A DNA stretch of 48,649 nucleotides from Aeromonas piscicola (GTDB taxonomy: Bacteria; Pseudomonadota; Gammaproteobacteria; Enterobacterales; Aeromonadaceae): positions 1-48,649 of the forward strand of contig NZ_CDBL01000055.1 in the NCBI RefSeq assembly GCF_000820005.1, in the 5' to 3' direction. Shown in pieces: positions 16,876-26,231 of this stretch; the stretch's first letter is position 1; each line of letters starts with the position of its first letter. A program made the position numbers and the translations under genes. The notes under the pieces are model-generated. The model worked only from the letters and a program-made list of their open reading frames with translations, did no database searches and was not told where the DNA came from.

Positions 16876-17988
16876 ATGACGACCACTTCCTCCTCTTCCC
16901 GTTCCCATACCATCAATCCCCTTGGCACCGATGGTTTCGAATTCGTCGAGTACACGGCGCCGGATGCCAAAGGCATAGCCGCCCTCAAGGCGTTGTTTGT
17001 CTCGCTGGGCTTTGCCGAAGTGGCAGAGCACAAGCACAAGCAGTGCTGGCTCTACCGCCAGGGCGACATCAACTTCGTGGTCAATGCCGAGCCCCACTCC
17101 CAGGCGGAGCAGTTCGCCAGCCTGCATGGGCCCAGCGTGTGCGGCATGGCATTTCGGGTGGCGGATGCGGGCAAGGCCCAGCAATACGCCATCACCAAGG
17201 GAGCCAAGCCCTTCGTCGGCAAGATAGGGCCCATGGAGCTCAACATTCCCGCCATCTATGGCATAGGTGAGAGCACGCTGTCGTTTGTCGACCGCTACGG
17301 CGACAAGGGCTCCATCTATGAGGTGGATTTTGTATTTTACCCCGACTGGCAGGCGCGAATGGCCGAGGTGGATGCGGGGCTCTACGAGATAGATCACCTG
17401 ACCCACAACGTCCAGCGCGGCAACATGGATGTCTGGTCGAACTTCTATGAGCGGATCGGCAACTTCCGGGAGATTCGCTACTTCGACATCGAAGGCAAGC
17501 TCACCGGCCTGCACTCCCGTGCCATGACGGCCCCCTGCGGCAAAATTCGCATCCCCATCAACGAATCCTCCGATGACAAGTCCCAGATTGAGGAGTACCT
17601 GCGTCAGTACAAGGGGGAGGGGATCCAGCACATAGCGCTCGCTTCCAGTGACATCTACCAGACCATACGCACCCTGCGTGGCCGTGGTACCGGTTTTATG
17701 CCGACCCCGGACACCTACTACGAGAAGGTCAACAGCCGGGTCGAGGGCCATCAGGAAAATCTGGCCTCCCTCAAGGATCTGCAGATCCTCATCGATGGTT
17801 CTCCCACCAAGGACGGCATACTGCTGCAGATCTTCACCGACACCGTCATAGGCCCGGTGTTCTTCGAGATCATTCAGCGCAAGGGCAATGAAGGGTTTGG
17901 CGAGGGCAATTTCCAGGCACTGTTCGAATCCATTGAACTGGACCAGATCCGCCGTGGTGTGCTGCATGGAGAACCCAGCGATGCGTAA
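16876..17988 (+). CDS. hpd: 4-hydroxyphenylpyruvate dioxygenase
   Basis: This 370-residue enzyme uses Fe(II) and oxygen to turn 4-hydroxyphenylpyruvate into homogentisate, the second step of tyrosine degradation. It has two vicinal-oxygen-chelate domains. The iron ligands are visible as His174 in YEIDHLTHNV, His252 in IQHIALAS and Glu331 in VFFEIIQRKG. The C-terminal NFQALFESIELDQIRRGVL closes the active site. AAGGAG sits seven bases before the start. It heads a four-gene operon and overlaps hmgA by eight bases. Tyrosine aminotransferase and phenylalanine hydroxylase are not in the window. Confidence 0.97.
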   Translation: MTTTSSSSRSHTINPLGTDGFEFVEYTAPDAKGIAALKALFVSLGFAEVAEHKHKQCWLYRQGDINFVVNAEPHSQAEQFASLHGPSVCGMAFRVADAGKAQQYAITKGAKPFVGKIGPMELNIPAIYGIGESTLSFVDRYGDKGSIYEVDFVFYPDWQARMAEVDAGLYEIDHLTHNVQRGNMDVWSNFYERIGNFREIRYFDIEGKLTGLHSRAMTAPCGKIRIPINESSDDKSQIEEYLRQYKGEGIQHIALASSDIYQTIRTLRGRGTGFMPTPDTYYEKVNSRVEGHQENLASLKDLQILIDGSPTKDGILLQIFTDTVIGPVFFEIIQRKGNEGFGEGNFQALFESIELDQIRRGVLHGEPSDA

Positions 17989-19138
17989 CTGGATAAGCTT
18001 TCCCCATCGGGAGGGGACCCACTCCCGTCAGGCTCATGCCGATCTGCCAGAGCAGGCCATCTATGAGCGCGAACTGGGGCGGGCCGGCTTCTTCGGCCCC
18101 GCCACCCATATGCACCACAAGCATGCTCCCACTGACTGGACCAACTGGGAAGGGCCGCTGCGGCCGAGGGCGTTTGACTTGAACGGTCTGCAGGAGGAGG
18201 TTAGTTCCCTCTCCCCCTGGGTGATGCCGGATATTCTGCACAATGCTCACTGCCGCTACCGGATGTGGCGTTTGCACGAGCCTATGCCGTTTCTGGTGCG
18301 CAACGCCGACGGCGACGAGCTGCTGTTCATCCACGAGGGCAGTGGCGAGTTTTATTGCGACTACGGCCACCTGACCTTGCGGGACGGTGACTATGTGGTG
18401 ATCCCCCGTGGCACCATGTGGCGCATCGAGCCCACGGCGCCCATGTTCATTTTGATGATAGAGGCGACTAACGACAGCTATCAGCTGCCGGACAAGGGGC
18501 TGGTGGGCAATCACGCCATCTTCGATCCGGCGGCGCTGGATGTGCCTGCCATCAATGAACGCTTTCTGGCCCAGCAGGATGAGAATCCCTGGTCGCTGCA
18601 GGTCAAGCGCCACAACCAGGTCTCCGTCATCACCTGGCCCTTCAATCCGCTGGATGCCCAGGGCTGGCACGGGGATTTGTGCGTGGTGCGCCTCAACTGG
18701 CGCGACATTCGCCCGTTGATGAGCCACCGCTACCACTTGCCGCCCTCGGCCCACTCCACCTTCGTGGCGAGCCGGTTTGTGATCTGCACTTTCGTGCCGC
18801 GCCCCATAGAGAGCGACCCCGGCGCCCTCAAGGTGCCCTTCTATCACAGCAATGACGACTACGACGAAGTGCTCTTCTACCATGCCGGGGACTTCTTCAG
18901 CCGGGACAATATTGAGCGGGGCATGGTCACTTTCCACCCCGCCGGTTTCACCCACGGCCCCCATCCCAAGGCGTTTGCGGCGGGGCAGGCCTATGCCAAG
19001 AAGTTCACCGACGAGGTGGCCGTGATGCTGGATACCCGCGATGCGCTCAATGTTGGCGGCCTGTGCGAAGGGGTGGAAAACCCGCGCTACGTCAGCAGCT
19101 GGCAGCGTCCCGAACTTTCGACTGCCACTGGCAAATAA
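17981..19138 (+). CDS. hmgA: Homogentisate 1,2-dioxygenase
   Basis: This enzyme opens the ring of homogentisate to maleylacetoacetate. The ATG at 17981 gives 385 residues starting MRNWISFPHREGTHSRQAHA, matching the family N-terminus, and has GGAG nine bases upstream inside hpd; longer in-frame starts are unlikely. It is the compact bacterial form, shorter than the roughly 430-residue type. Two cupin folds are recognisable: HEGSGEFYCDYG in the first and HSNDDYDEVLFYHAGDF with HPAGFTHGPHP in the second. The latter supplies His and Glu iron ligands. Loss of this step is what causes brown pyomelanin in some aeromonads, but the gene here looks intact. Confidence 0.94.
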   Translation: MRNWISFPHREGTHSRQAHADLPEQAIYERELGRAGFFGPATHMHHKHAPTDWTNWEGPLRPRAFDLNGLQEEVSSLSPWVMPDILHNAHCRYRMWRLHEPMPFLVRNADGDELLFIHEGSGEFYCDYGHLTLRDGDYVVIPRGTMWRIEPTAPMFILMIEATNDSYQLPDKGLVGNHAIFDPAALDVPAINERFLAQQDENPWSLQVKRHNQVSVITWPFNPLDAQGWHGDLCVVRLNWRDIRPLMSHRYHLPPSAHSTFVASRFVICTFVPRPIESDPGALKVPFYHSNDDYDEVLFYHAGDFFSRDNIERGMVTFHPAGFTHGPHPKAFAAGQAYAKKFTDEVAVMLDTRDALNVGGLCEGVENPRYVSSWQRPELSTATGK

Positions 19139-19146
19139 GGATTTTT

Positions 19147-20145
19147 ATGAAACTTGCAACCTTGAACAATGGCAAGCGCGATGGCGCCCTGGTGGTGGTC
19201 AGCCGGGATTTGAGCCGTGCAGTGCGGGTGCCATCCATCGCCCCCACCCTGCAGGCGGCGCTGGATGAGTGGGCACAAACGGCCCCGCACCTTGCCGCCG
19301 TCTATCAGACCCTCAACGATGGCACCTGTGCCGATGCCTTCCCGTTTGATGAGAGCGAGTGTCTCTCGCCCTTGCCCCGTGCCTACCAGTGGGCCGACGG
19401 CAGCGCCTACGTCAACCATGTGGAGCTGGTGCGCAAGGCCCGCGGCGCCGAGATGCCGGAAAGCTTCTGGCACGATCCCCTGATCTACCAGGGCGGCTCG
19501 GATTGCTTTCTGGCCCCCCGTGGCCCCATCGTGATGGGCTCGGAGGAGTGGGGTATCGATTTCGAGTCGGAAGTGGCCATCATTACGGATGACGTACCCA
19601 TGGGGACGAGCCCGCAGGCAGCCGCCGCCCACGTCAAGCTGCTGATGCTGGTGAACGACGTGAGTTTGCGCAACCTCATCCCGGGCGAGCTGGCCAAGGG
19701 TTTTGGCTTCTTCCAGTCCAAACCGTCGAGCGCCTTCTCGCCGGTGGCCATCACCCCGGACGAGCTGGGCTGCGACTGGCAGGATGGCAAGGTGCATCTG
19801 CCGCTGGAAACCCATCTCAACGGTGCCCTGTTCGGCGCGCCCAATGCCGGGGTGGACATGACCTTCAACTTCCATGAGCTGGTCGCCCACGCAGCCAAAA
19901 CCCGGCCGCTCGGGGCGGGCTGCATCATAGGCTCGGGGACTGTCTCCAACTATGACCGCAGTGCCGGGTCCTCCTGCCTCGCCGAGCTGCGCATGTTGGA
20001 AATTATCGAGGCAGGTCAAGCCACTACACCCTTTCTGCGCTTTGGTGATACAGTGTCCATCGCGATGCAGGATCGCAACGGGATGAGTCTGTTTGGCACC
20101 ATTTTGCAAAAAGTCACGCAACAGGATGTCAGCCAGATGACGTGA
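19147..20145 (+). CDS. fahA: Fumarylacetoacetate hydrolase family protein
   Basis: This 332-residue enzyme splits fumarylacetoacetate to fumarate and acetoacetate, the last step of the pathway. The metal-binding acidic residues are in GIDFESEVAIITDDV, and LVNDVSLRNLIPGE is the conserved FAH block. SGTVSNYDRSAGSSCLAELR is also typical. The chosen ATG follows TAAGGATTTTT directly after hmgA. Its place between the ring-opening dioxygenase and the isomerase supports the pathway role over other FAH-family activities. Confidence 0.93.
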   Translation: MKLATLNNGKRDGALVVVSRDLSRAVRVPSIAPTLQAALDEWAQTAPHLAAVYQTLNDGTCADAFPFDESECLSPLPRAYQWADGSAYVNHVELVRKARGAEMPESFWHDPLIYQGGSDCFLAPRGPIVMGSEEWGIDFESEVAIITDDVPMGTSPQAAAAHVKLLMLVNDVSLRNLIPGELAKGFGFFQSKPSSAFSPVAITPDELGCDWQDGKVHLPLETHLNGALFGAPNAGVDMTFNFHELVAHAAKTRPLGAGCIIGSGTVSNYDRSAGSSCLAELRMLEIIEAGQATTPFLRFGDTVSIAMQDRNGMSLFGTILQKVTQQDVSQMT

Positions 20146-20180
20146 AGGAGCCAGTGCGGGCACAGGGCCGACTGGTGAGC

Positions 20181-20202
20181 GGCAGGTGCCCTTGCACCTG
20201 CC
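20181..20202 (+). other. Intra-operon hairpin before maiA
   Basis: GGCAGGTG and CACCTGCC form a perfect eight-base stem with a six-base loop, 17 bases before the maiA start. It could stabilise or moderate expression of the last gene. Confidence 0.45.
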
Positions 20203-20218
20203 AACACAGGGACAGATT

Positions 20219-20857
20219 ATGTTGCAGTTGTTTGGATATTGGCGTTCATCGGCAAGTTATCGGGTACGGATAGTCATGCAGCTCAAGGGGCTCGATTATG
20301 AGTATCACCCGGTCAACCTGCGGCAGGGCGAGCAGCGCGAGAAGGCCTATCATCGCATCAACCCCCAGGGGCTGGTGCCCTTCCTCATCGACGGGGATGT
20401 GCAGTTCGGTCAGTCGGTTGCCATCATGGAGTACCTCGACGAGACCTATCCCGCCTATCCGCTGATGCCCTCGGCCGCCCAGGCGCGAGCCAGGGTGCGC
20501 CAGATAGTCAACATGATCGCCTGCGACACGCACCCGCTCGACAACCTGCGGGTGCTCAACTATCTGGAGCAGGAGCTGGGGCTGGGCAAGGCGCAGCGCG
20601 ATTCCTGGTATCGCCACTGGATTGACGAGACCTTCAGGGTACTCGAACCCTTGTTGATGACCACGGCAGGCGTCTATTGCGTCGGCAACGAGGTGACCCT
20701 GGCCGACTGCATGCTGGTGCCCCAGGTCTACAACGCCCGCCGCTACGACATGACCCTGGATGAGTACCCCACCATCGCCCGCATCGTCGCCAACTGCGAG
20801 CAGCTGCAGGCCTTTATCAAGGCCGCCCCCGCCAATCAGCCGGATGCGCAGCCTTGA
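20219..20857 (+). CDS. maiA: Maleylacetoacetate isomerase (zeta-class glutathione transferase)
   Basis: This 212-residue glutathione-dependent cis-trans isomerase makes fumarylacetoacetate. The N-terminal thioredoxin fold has the zeta motif in SSASYRVRI, where Ala replaces the Cys of SSCxxRVRI found in many family members; the serines that activate glutathione remain. QSVAIMEYLDE is the glutathione-binding turn, and the helical C-terminal domain ends near residue 205. ATG 20219 has AGGGA upstream. A complete pathway from hydroxyphenylpyruvate is therefore encoded in four consecutive genes. Confidence 0.94.
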   Translation: MLQLFGYWRSSASYRVRIVMQLKGLDYEYHPVNLRQGEQREKAYHRINPQGLVPFLIDGDVQFGQSVAIMEYLDETYPAYPLMPSAAQARARVRQIVNMIACDTHPLDNLRVLNYLEQELGLGKAQRDSWYRHWIDETFRVLEPLLMTTAGVYCVGNEVTLADCMLVPQVYNARRYDMTLDEYPTIARIVANCEQLQAFIKAAPANQPDAQP

Positions 20858-20890
20858 TATTTGACTGACTCGAAAGCGTTTTTTGAAACC

Positions 20891-20930
20891 CATCGCCCCG
20901 CCCCCTTGTCTCCAACAGTGCGGGGCGATG
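20891..20930 (+). terminator. Stem-loop after maiA
   Basis: CATCGCCCCGC pairs exactly with GCGGGGCGATG across an 18-base loop. No T run follows on the plus strand, so it is a likely but atypical end of the homogentisate operon. It also lies between convergent genes. Confidence 0.5.
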
Positions 20931-20955
20931 ACGGTATGGTATGAGTCGAGGCAAC

Positions 20956-21456
20956 TCAGCTGCGTTCAGATGGTGGCTGGAAGAAGGCGATAAACTTGCC
21001 GAATTTCACCTCGTCGTAGCTCTTTCCCTTCTCAAGCAGCCCGGTGTTGAAAGACTCCAGCAGCTTGCCTTTGGCATCCAGCACGTAGAAGTGGGGCACC
21101 CCCAGGTACTCGGGGTAGCGTTTCAGGAAGGGCTCGTTCTTGTTCGCCTTGCTGACGTTCACCTTGACCACCACGAAGGTCTGGTTGAACTGACTGGCAA
21201 GGGTTGGCTCCCGGTCCAGGAAGTGGTTCATCTCCTTGCACCAGCTGCACCATTCTCCGCCCACCAGCAGCAGGACCTTCTTGCCCTCGGCACTGGCTTT
21301 GGCGGTGGCGGAGGCCAGATCCTGCGCCGGATCCCGCTGCTCGTCATACCCCTGACTGTAATCGGGCAGAGCCTTGGCCCAGAGATGGCCGGCGCTGTAC
21401 GCCTCGCCATGGAACAGGGCCGTGCCAAGCAGCAGCGGCAATAGCAGTCGTTTCAT
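20956..21456 (-). CDS. Periplasmic thioredoxin-like protein
   Basis: This 166-residue protein has a signal peptide (about residues 1-22) and a thioredoxin-like fold with active site Cys70-Ser-Trp-Cys73 in GGEWCSWCKEMN. A cis-Pro follows in YLGVPHFYVLDAKGK, and the C-terminal FGKFIAFF matches the thioredoxin_7 type. It probably reduces or isomerises disulfides outside the cytoplasm; its partner is unknown. AAGGAGAAAAGG precedes the start on the minus strand. It is not part of the neighbouring operon because it is oppositely oriented. Confidence 0.85.
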   Translation of the reverse strand: MKRLLLPLLLGTALFHGEAYSAGHLWAKALPDYSQGYDEQRDPAQDLASATAKASAEGKKVLLLVGGEWCSWCKEMNHFLDREPTLASQFNQTFVVVKVNVSKANKNEPFLKRYPEYLGVPHFYVLDAKGKLLESFNTGLLEKGKSYDEVKFGKFIAFFQPPSERS

Positions 21457-22332
21457 CCTTTTCTCCTTGTGTTGTCATTCGTTGCTTCCAAGCCGGAACA
21501 ATGTGACATGAGCGAGCCCCTTCGCCAAGCGGCAAGAGTGGCAGGGCATATGCGAAAAATGGGAATGATGGGTCAGAAAAGGATCTTTGCCGGTGTGACT
21601 GTGTTGGCAACCCGGGCGGTTTGACGAGACGGGTCAGGAAGCCATAAAGGCTGTCGCTACGATGCTATGCCGGTCATTTTCGTCAACGTGGGGCGATCGC
21701 AGGTTTGCATCCAGTCGGCTGGCTGCGAGTTATCCGCTGGCTGTTTCAGGGAGTGAAATGGGGAGAGTGGAATACAGAATCCGCCCCCTGAGATATTGAT
21801 GCGGGAAAACGGCGAATAATAAGCGGCCGTCATGTGCATGCTTGTATTCAGCGCCATGGGAAATAATACCCGTCACGCTGGCGATAAAGGTGGATTTCAT
21901 ATCTCTGTATATGTGACCGAACCCATATATAAAATATTGTTTTGCTGAGGTTCCATCTGTGTTGGTGATGCAGGTGTGGTTCAGTTCACTCCTTGGCGAG
22001 TGCCGGGAAGTGTCATGCTTGCGCTGTGTTGGTTGCTTGTACGGATATTTTAAATTGATAGTTTATATATTATTGGAGTTTTGAGCCTGTTATCACGTTT
22101 ATGTTAGTCGATAAAACCTAGTATCCTCTCATTAATAACAGATTCGAATCGGTTGCGTATCGAGAACTTACCTTCCTTTGGAAATTGTCATGGGCATAAA
22201 CAGTTAGCGGTATTGATAACCCGTCGACGTGTCTCATGGCATTCAGGTTTATCGAGCGTGTCACCCTGTCAGCTATATTCATCACTAGATGGGAAGGGGC
22301 ATTGCACGTTAATTTTGCAACAAGGAGATATC
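21457..22332. other. Long AT-rich gene-free stretch before the C69 peptidase
   Basis: This is 876 bases without a gene I can support. Composition falls sharply from about 21,800 to 22,150, with TTTTAAATTGATAG and TTTATATATTATT runs near 22,050-22,075. A 66-residue minus-strand frame at 21657-21857 has no good start site. The stretch may hold a long untranslated leader or binding sites for a nucleoid protein such as H-NS. Confidence 0.5.
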
Positions 22333-23829
22333 ATGCATTCCTTCAAGAAGTGCGTCGTCGCACTCTCCATCAACTTTGCTCTCTTCTCATCGGCATTCGC
22401 CTGTACCACCCTGCTGGTTGGCAGCGAGGCCAGCGCCGATGGCTCCATGATGGTGGCCCGCAGCGCCGACAGCGATGCCCTGAAAGCTCAGCATTTTGTG
22501 ATCCATCCGGCGAAGCAGGGGCAGAGCGGCGTTCATAGTTCCAAGGCCCACAACGGCGCCAATGATTTCAGCTATCCCTTGCCGAAAAACTCCCTGCGCT
22601 ATACCACGGTACCGAACTGGAAGACCCAGCTGCACGGCGCCACAGGTTTCAATGAGAAAGGGGTGGGGGTGAGCGGCACCGAGTCTATCTTTGCTTCGCC
22701 CGAGGCGCTCGCCTTCGATCCCTATGTCGAGGATAAGGGGATCACCGAGGATGATATTCCCGATGTGCTGCTGTCGCGCGCCACCTCGGCCCGCGAGGCG
22801 GTCGTCCTGCTTGGCAACATCATCGAGACTATCGGCGCGGGGGAGGGATTTGGCGTCGCCGTGGTGGATGACAACGAGCTCTGGTATCTGGAGACAGCCA
22901 CCGGCCACCACTGGATGGCGCAGCGTCTGCCCAAGGACCAGTATTTTGCTTCTGGCAATCAGGGTCGCCTGCAGCAGTACGATCCTGCCAGTGCCGACAT
23001 GATGGGCTCGAAAAATCTGATCGAATTTGCCACCGAGAAGGGGCTCTACCATCCGCAAAAGGAGGGGGCATTCAACTTCTCGAAAGCCTATACCCGCGAT
23101 GACGAGCGGGATCGCAGCTATAACGATCCGCGAGTCTGGACCATCCAGCAGATGTTCAACCCCTCGCTCAAGCAGGCGGTGGATGCCGGTCGCCAGTTCC
23201 CGGTCACCTTGACCCCCGAGAAGAAGATGACGCTGGAGGAGGTCAAGGCAGTGCTGCGCAATCACTATGACGGCACCGAGCACGATCCCTACAGCAAGGG
23301 GTTGAACGGTCAGGAGCCGTGGCGCCCCATCAGCGTGTTTCGCACCTACGAGTCCCACGTGATGCAGGTACGCCCCTGGATGCCGCGTGAAGTGGGGGAG
23401 GTGACCTATGTGGGCCTCGGCATGGCGGATTTGACCGCTTTCGTTCCCTACTACAGCGGTCTGGAGGCCTATCCGGCGCACTATGCTCTGGGCAGCGACA
23501 AGGCCGACAGCGACTCCATCTACTGGAAATATCGCAAGCTGCAGACCCTGGTGATGACCGATTACCCCAAATTGGCTCCCATGGTGAAGCAGGCATACCA
23601 GAGCTGGGAGGCGAAGATCGCCAACGAGCAGAAAGAGATGGAGGCCAAGTATCTGAAAACGGTGAAGAGTGACAAGGCCGCCGCCAACAGCATGCTCAAC
23701 GACTTCAATCTGCGGGTGATGAAGGAGGCCGAAACGCTGACCGACGATCTGACCAACCAGATCTTCACGGTACGCACCCAGGATATTCAGGCCGATATCT
23801 TCTTCGCCAACAAGGCGAAAAAGGATTGA
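22333..23829 (+). CDS. Secreted C69-family dipeptidase
   Basis: This 498-residue protein is of the C69 (PepD) N-terminal-nucleophile hydrolase family. The signal peptide ends ...SSAFA and the next residue is Cys24, in ACTTLLVGSEASADGS; after cleavage this Cys becomes the N-terminal nucleophile. A conserved GATGFNEKGVGVSGTE block and a later GEGFGVAVVDDNELWYLET block follow. The product is therefore exported, and cleavage doubles as enzyme maturation. ATG 22333 follows AAGGAG at 22322-22327; upstream in-frame codons lack a ribosome site and would bury the signal peptide. The C-terminal 60 residues are charged and helical. The natural substrates are probably dipeptides. Confidence 0.87.
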   Translation: MHSFKKCVVALSINFALFSSAFACTTLLVGSEASADGSMMVARSADSDALKAQHFVIHPAKQGQSGVHSSKAHNGANDFSYPLPKNSLRYTTVPNWKTQLHGATGFNEKGVGVSGTESIFASPEALAFDPYVEDKGITEDDIPDVLLSRATSAREAVVLLGNIIETIGAGEGFGVAVVDDNELWYLETATGHHWMAQRLPKDQYFASGNQGRLQQYDPASADMMGSKNLIEFATEKGLYHPQKEGAFNFSKAYTRDDERDRSYNDPRVWTIQQMFNPSLKQAVDAGRQFPVTLTPEKKMTLEEVKAVLRNHYDGTEHDPYSKGLNGQEPWRPISVFRTYESHVMQVRPWMPREVGEVTYVGLGMADLTAFVPYYSGLEAYPAHYALGSDKADSDSIYWKYRKLQTLVMTDYPKLAPMVKQAYQSWEAKIANEQKEMEAKYLKTVKSDKAAANSMLNDFNLRVMKEAETLTDDLTNQIFTVRTQDIQADIFFANKAKKD

Positions 23830-23890
23830 TGCCGCTCAACATGGCAACATCGGCCAGCTGAGCTGACGAGCGCCATCGGAATGGCCAAAA

Positions 23891-23918
23891 ATAAAAGCCC
23901 CTCGTGAGGGGCTTTTAT
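23891..23918. terminator. Bidirectional terminator between the peptidase and asnB
   Basis: ATAAAAGCCCCTC and GAGGGGCTTTTAT form perfect 13-base arms around GT. A and T tracts are present on both strands, which suits the two convergent genes. Confidence 0.9.
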
Positions 23919-23957
23919 GATGTTGGCAGCTAGGCCTACAGGCTGTCCGTCAGCCTG

Positions 23958-25622
23958 TCAGTAACTCTGCTGGTGGACGTCCATCACGGCGCGACCGGAG
24001 GGGTCGGCCATCTCTTTGAACTTGGCATCCCACTCCAATGCGGTCGGAGTAGAGCAGGCGACCGACTTGCCGTAGGGCACGGTGCGGGCGGCTGACTCCA
24101 GCGGGAAGTGCTCGTCGAAGATGGCGCGATAAAAATAGGCCTCCTTGGTGAGCGGGGTGTTGACGGGGAAGCGGAACTCCGCCGCCTCGAACATCTGGTC
24201 CGTCACTTCGGTCTCGACCATGGCTTTGAGGCTGTCAATCCAAGAGTAACCCACGCCGTCGGAGAACTGCTCCTTCTGGCGCCAGGCCACTTCGTGGGGC
24301 AACAGCTCCTCGAATGCTTCGCGTAGAATGTGTTTCTCGATCTTGCCGTTGCCGCACATCTTGTCGGCGGGGTTGAGGCGCATCGCCACGTCCATGAACT
24401 CCTTGTCGAGGAAGGGCACGCGGCCTTCCACGCCCCAGGCGGCCATGGACTTGTTGGCCCGCAGGCAGTCATAGAGGTGCAGGGAAGCGAGCTTGCGCAC
24501 GTTCTCTTCGTGGAACTCTTTGGCGTTGGGCGCCTTGTGGAAGTAGAGGTAGCCACCGAACAGCTCGTCGGAACCTTCACCGGAGAGCACCATCTTGATG
24601 CCCATCGCCTTGATGTAACGGGCCATCAGGTACATGGGGGTAGAGGCGCGGATGGTGGTGACGTCATAGGTCTCGAGGTGATAGATGACGTCCCGCAGGG
24701 CATCCAGCCCCTCTTGCACTGTGAAGTGGATCTGATGGTGGATGGTGCCGAGGTGATCGGCCACCTTGCGGGCGGCGGCGAGATCCGGCGAGCCTTCCAG
24801 GCCGACTGCGAAGGAGTGCAGCTGGGGCCACCAGGCCTCGCTCTTGCCATTATCTTCCACCCGGCGGGCGGCATAGATCTTGGTGATGGCGGAGATGACG
24901 GACGAATCCAGTCCGCCGGAGAGCAGCACGCCATAGGGCACGTCACACATCAGCTGGCGTTTGACGGCCGCTTCCAGCGCGGCTTTCAGTTCAGCCCGGT
25001 CGCTGACCTTGTGCTCGACCGCACCGTACTCCATCCAGTCACGCTTGTACCACTGTTTAAGCTCGCCATCCTTGCTCCACAGGTAATGTCCCGGCGGGAA
25101 GGTTTCGACGCTCTTGCACACAGGCACCAGGGCTTTCATCTCGGAGGCGACATAGAAGTTGCCGTGCTCGTCGCGGCCGGTATAGAGGGGGATGATCCCC
25201 ATGTGGTCACGACCAATCAGGTAGGCATCCTGTTCTGCGTCATAGAGGATGAAGGCGAAGATGCCGTTGAGATCGTCCAAAAAGGCGGGGCCCTTCTCCT
25301 TGTAGAGTGCCAGCAGCACCTCGCAGTCGGAGTGGGTCTGGAACTGGAAGTCGACCTTGAGGTTCTTCTCGAGTTCCTTGTGGTTGTAGATCTCGCCGTT
25401 GACGGCCAATACGTGAGTGCGCTCCGGGTTGTAGAGCGGCTGGGCGCCATTGCCCGGATCGACGATGGCCAGGCGCTCGTGCACCAGTATGGCTTTGTCT
25501 GTGCTGTAGACGCCGGACCAGTCAGGCCCGCGGTGACGCAATCGCTTGGACATCTCCAGCGCCGATTTGCGCAAGGCTGCTGCATCGGATTTGATGTCCA
25601 GAATGCCGAAAATAGAACACAT
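23958..25622 (-). CDS. asnB: Asparagine synthetase B (glutamine-hydrolysing)
   Basis: This 554-residue cytoplasmic enzyme makes asparagine from aspartate, ATP and glutamine. The mature N-terminus begins with the catalytic Cys2 (MCSIFGILD) of the class II amidotransferase domain, with NGEIYNHKEL and the glutamine pocket following. The synthetase domain has the PP-loop LLSGGLDSSVISA and later SGEGSDELFGGY. The length equals that of E. coli AsnB. The minus-strand leader contains a small GAGCCC/GGGCTC stem near 25650-25670 and AGAGGA before the start. I could not settle on a promoter. Confidence 0.96.
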   Translation of the reverse strand: MCSIFGILDIKSDAAALRKSALEMSKRLRHRGPDWSGVYSTDKAILVHERLAIVDPGNGAQPLYNPERTHVLAVNGEIYNHKELEKNLKVDFQFQTHSDCEVLLALYKEKGPAFLDDLNGIFAFILYDAEQDAYLIGRDHMGIIPLYTGRDEHGNFYVASEMKALVPVCKSVETFPPGHYLWSKDGELKQWYKRDWMEYGAVEHKVSDRAELKAALEAAVKRQLMCDVPYGVLLSGGLDSSVISAITKIYAARRVEDNGKSEAWWPQLHSFAVGLEGSPDLAAARKVADHLGTIHHQIHFTVQEGLDALRDVIYHLETYDVTTIRASTPMYLMARYIKAMGIKMVLSGEGSDELFGGYLYFHKAPNAKEFHEENVRKLASLHLYDCLRANKSMAAWGVEGRVPFLDKEFMDVAMRLNPADKMCGNGKIEKHILREAFEELLPHEVAWRQKEQFSDGVGYSWIDSLKAMVETEVTDQMFEAAEFRFPVNTPLTKEAYFYRAIFDEHFPLESAARTVPYGKSVACSTPTALEWDAKFKEMADPSGRAVMDVHQQSY

Positions 25623-25815
25623 TGGCGGTAATCCTCTTGATTTTTATAGGAGCCCCCCACATACGGGCTCGAAATTCCATTTACATTCCTCGTCAATCAC
25701 AATGCCTAGCGCAAAAACCTTTTGCAAGCGGGAAAACCGCACAAAATCATGCCGCAAACGTCAAGCCGACGGGGGCATCAAGCGGCTGGTGCAGAGGGGC
25801 GACTTGACGCGCACG

Positions 25816-26184
25816 TCAAGCGGTGGCGGGCTCGAAGATCACATAGAGCTTGCGACAGGGGGTGAGTGTCTCCCACTGCCCGACAAAGCCTGCAGGAATA
25901 ACGAACTGATCCCCCGGTTTGAGGGCAAGCTGGCCGCCCTGACTGTCGTGGATCACCACATCTCCTTCCAATAGCTGGCAATACTCGTGCTCTGTGTAGT
26001 GGATGGCCCAGCGGCCGGGTTCACAGGCCCAGAAGCCCACGTGAAACTGCTGGCTCGGATCCGAGTAGTGATTCCAGACAGTTTGCTCAGGGTTGCCCGC
26101 TTTAATGCGCTCGGCAGCGGGCATCAGCGGGGTAGGGGCGGCTTGGTGGCTGCTTAGCAGGATCCAGTCGTTGAGGGTCTTCAT
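25816..26184 (-). CDS. Single-domain cupin protein
   Basis: This 122-residue protein has one cupin fold: motif 1 in HYTEHEYCQLLEGDVVIHD and motif 2 in LKPGDQFVIPAGFVGQWET. It resembles the COG3450 group, whose members bind small molecules or metals and often have no known reaction. Start 26184 follows AAGGAGG on the minus strand, a strong ribosome site; longer in-frame starts overlap the preceding terminator-like hairpin and are unlikely. It lies between asnB and a Kef-type antiporter on the same strand, without an obvious functional link. Confidence 0.8.
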   Translation of the reverse strand: MKTLNDWILLSSHQAAPTPLMPAAERIKAGNPEQTVWNHYSDPSQQFHVGFWACEPGRWAIHYTEHEYCQLLEGDVVIHDSQGGQLALKPGDQFVIPAGFVGQWETLTPCRKLYVIFEPATA

Positions 26185-26203
26185 GGTGCCTCCTTGGCAA
26201 GGA

Positions 26204-26231
26204 TATAAAAGCGGGACCATCCTGGTCCCGC
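26204..26231 (-). terminator. Terminator of the Kef-type antiporter gene, possible cupin leader hairpin
   Basis: On the minus strand GCGGGACCA-GGA-TGGTCCCGC is followed by TTTTATA. It ends only 20 bases before the cupin start, so either the cupin transcript begins inside it or the hairpin is part of the cupin leader. Confidence 0.8.

Noticed and set aside
21657..21857. 66-residue minus-strand frame in the AT-rich gap
   Set aside because: No ribosome site and no recognisable composition of a protein.
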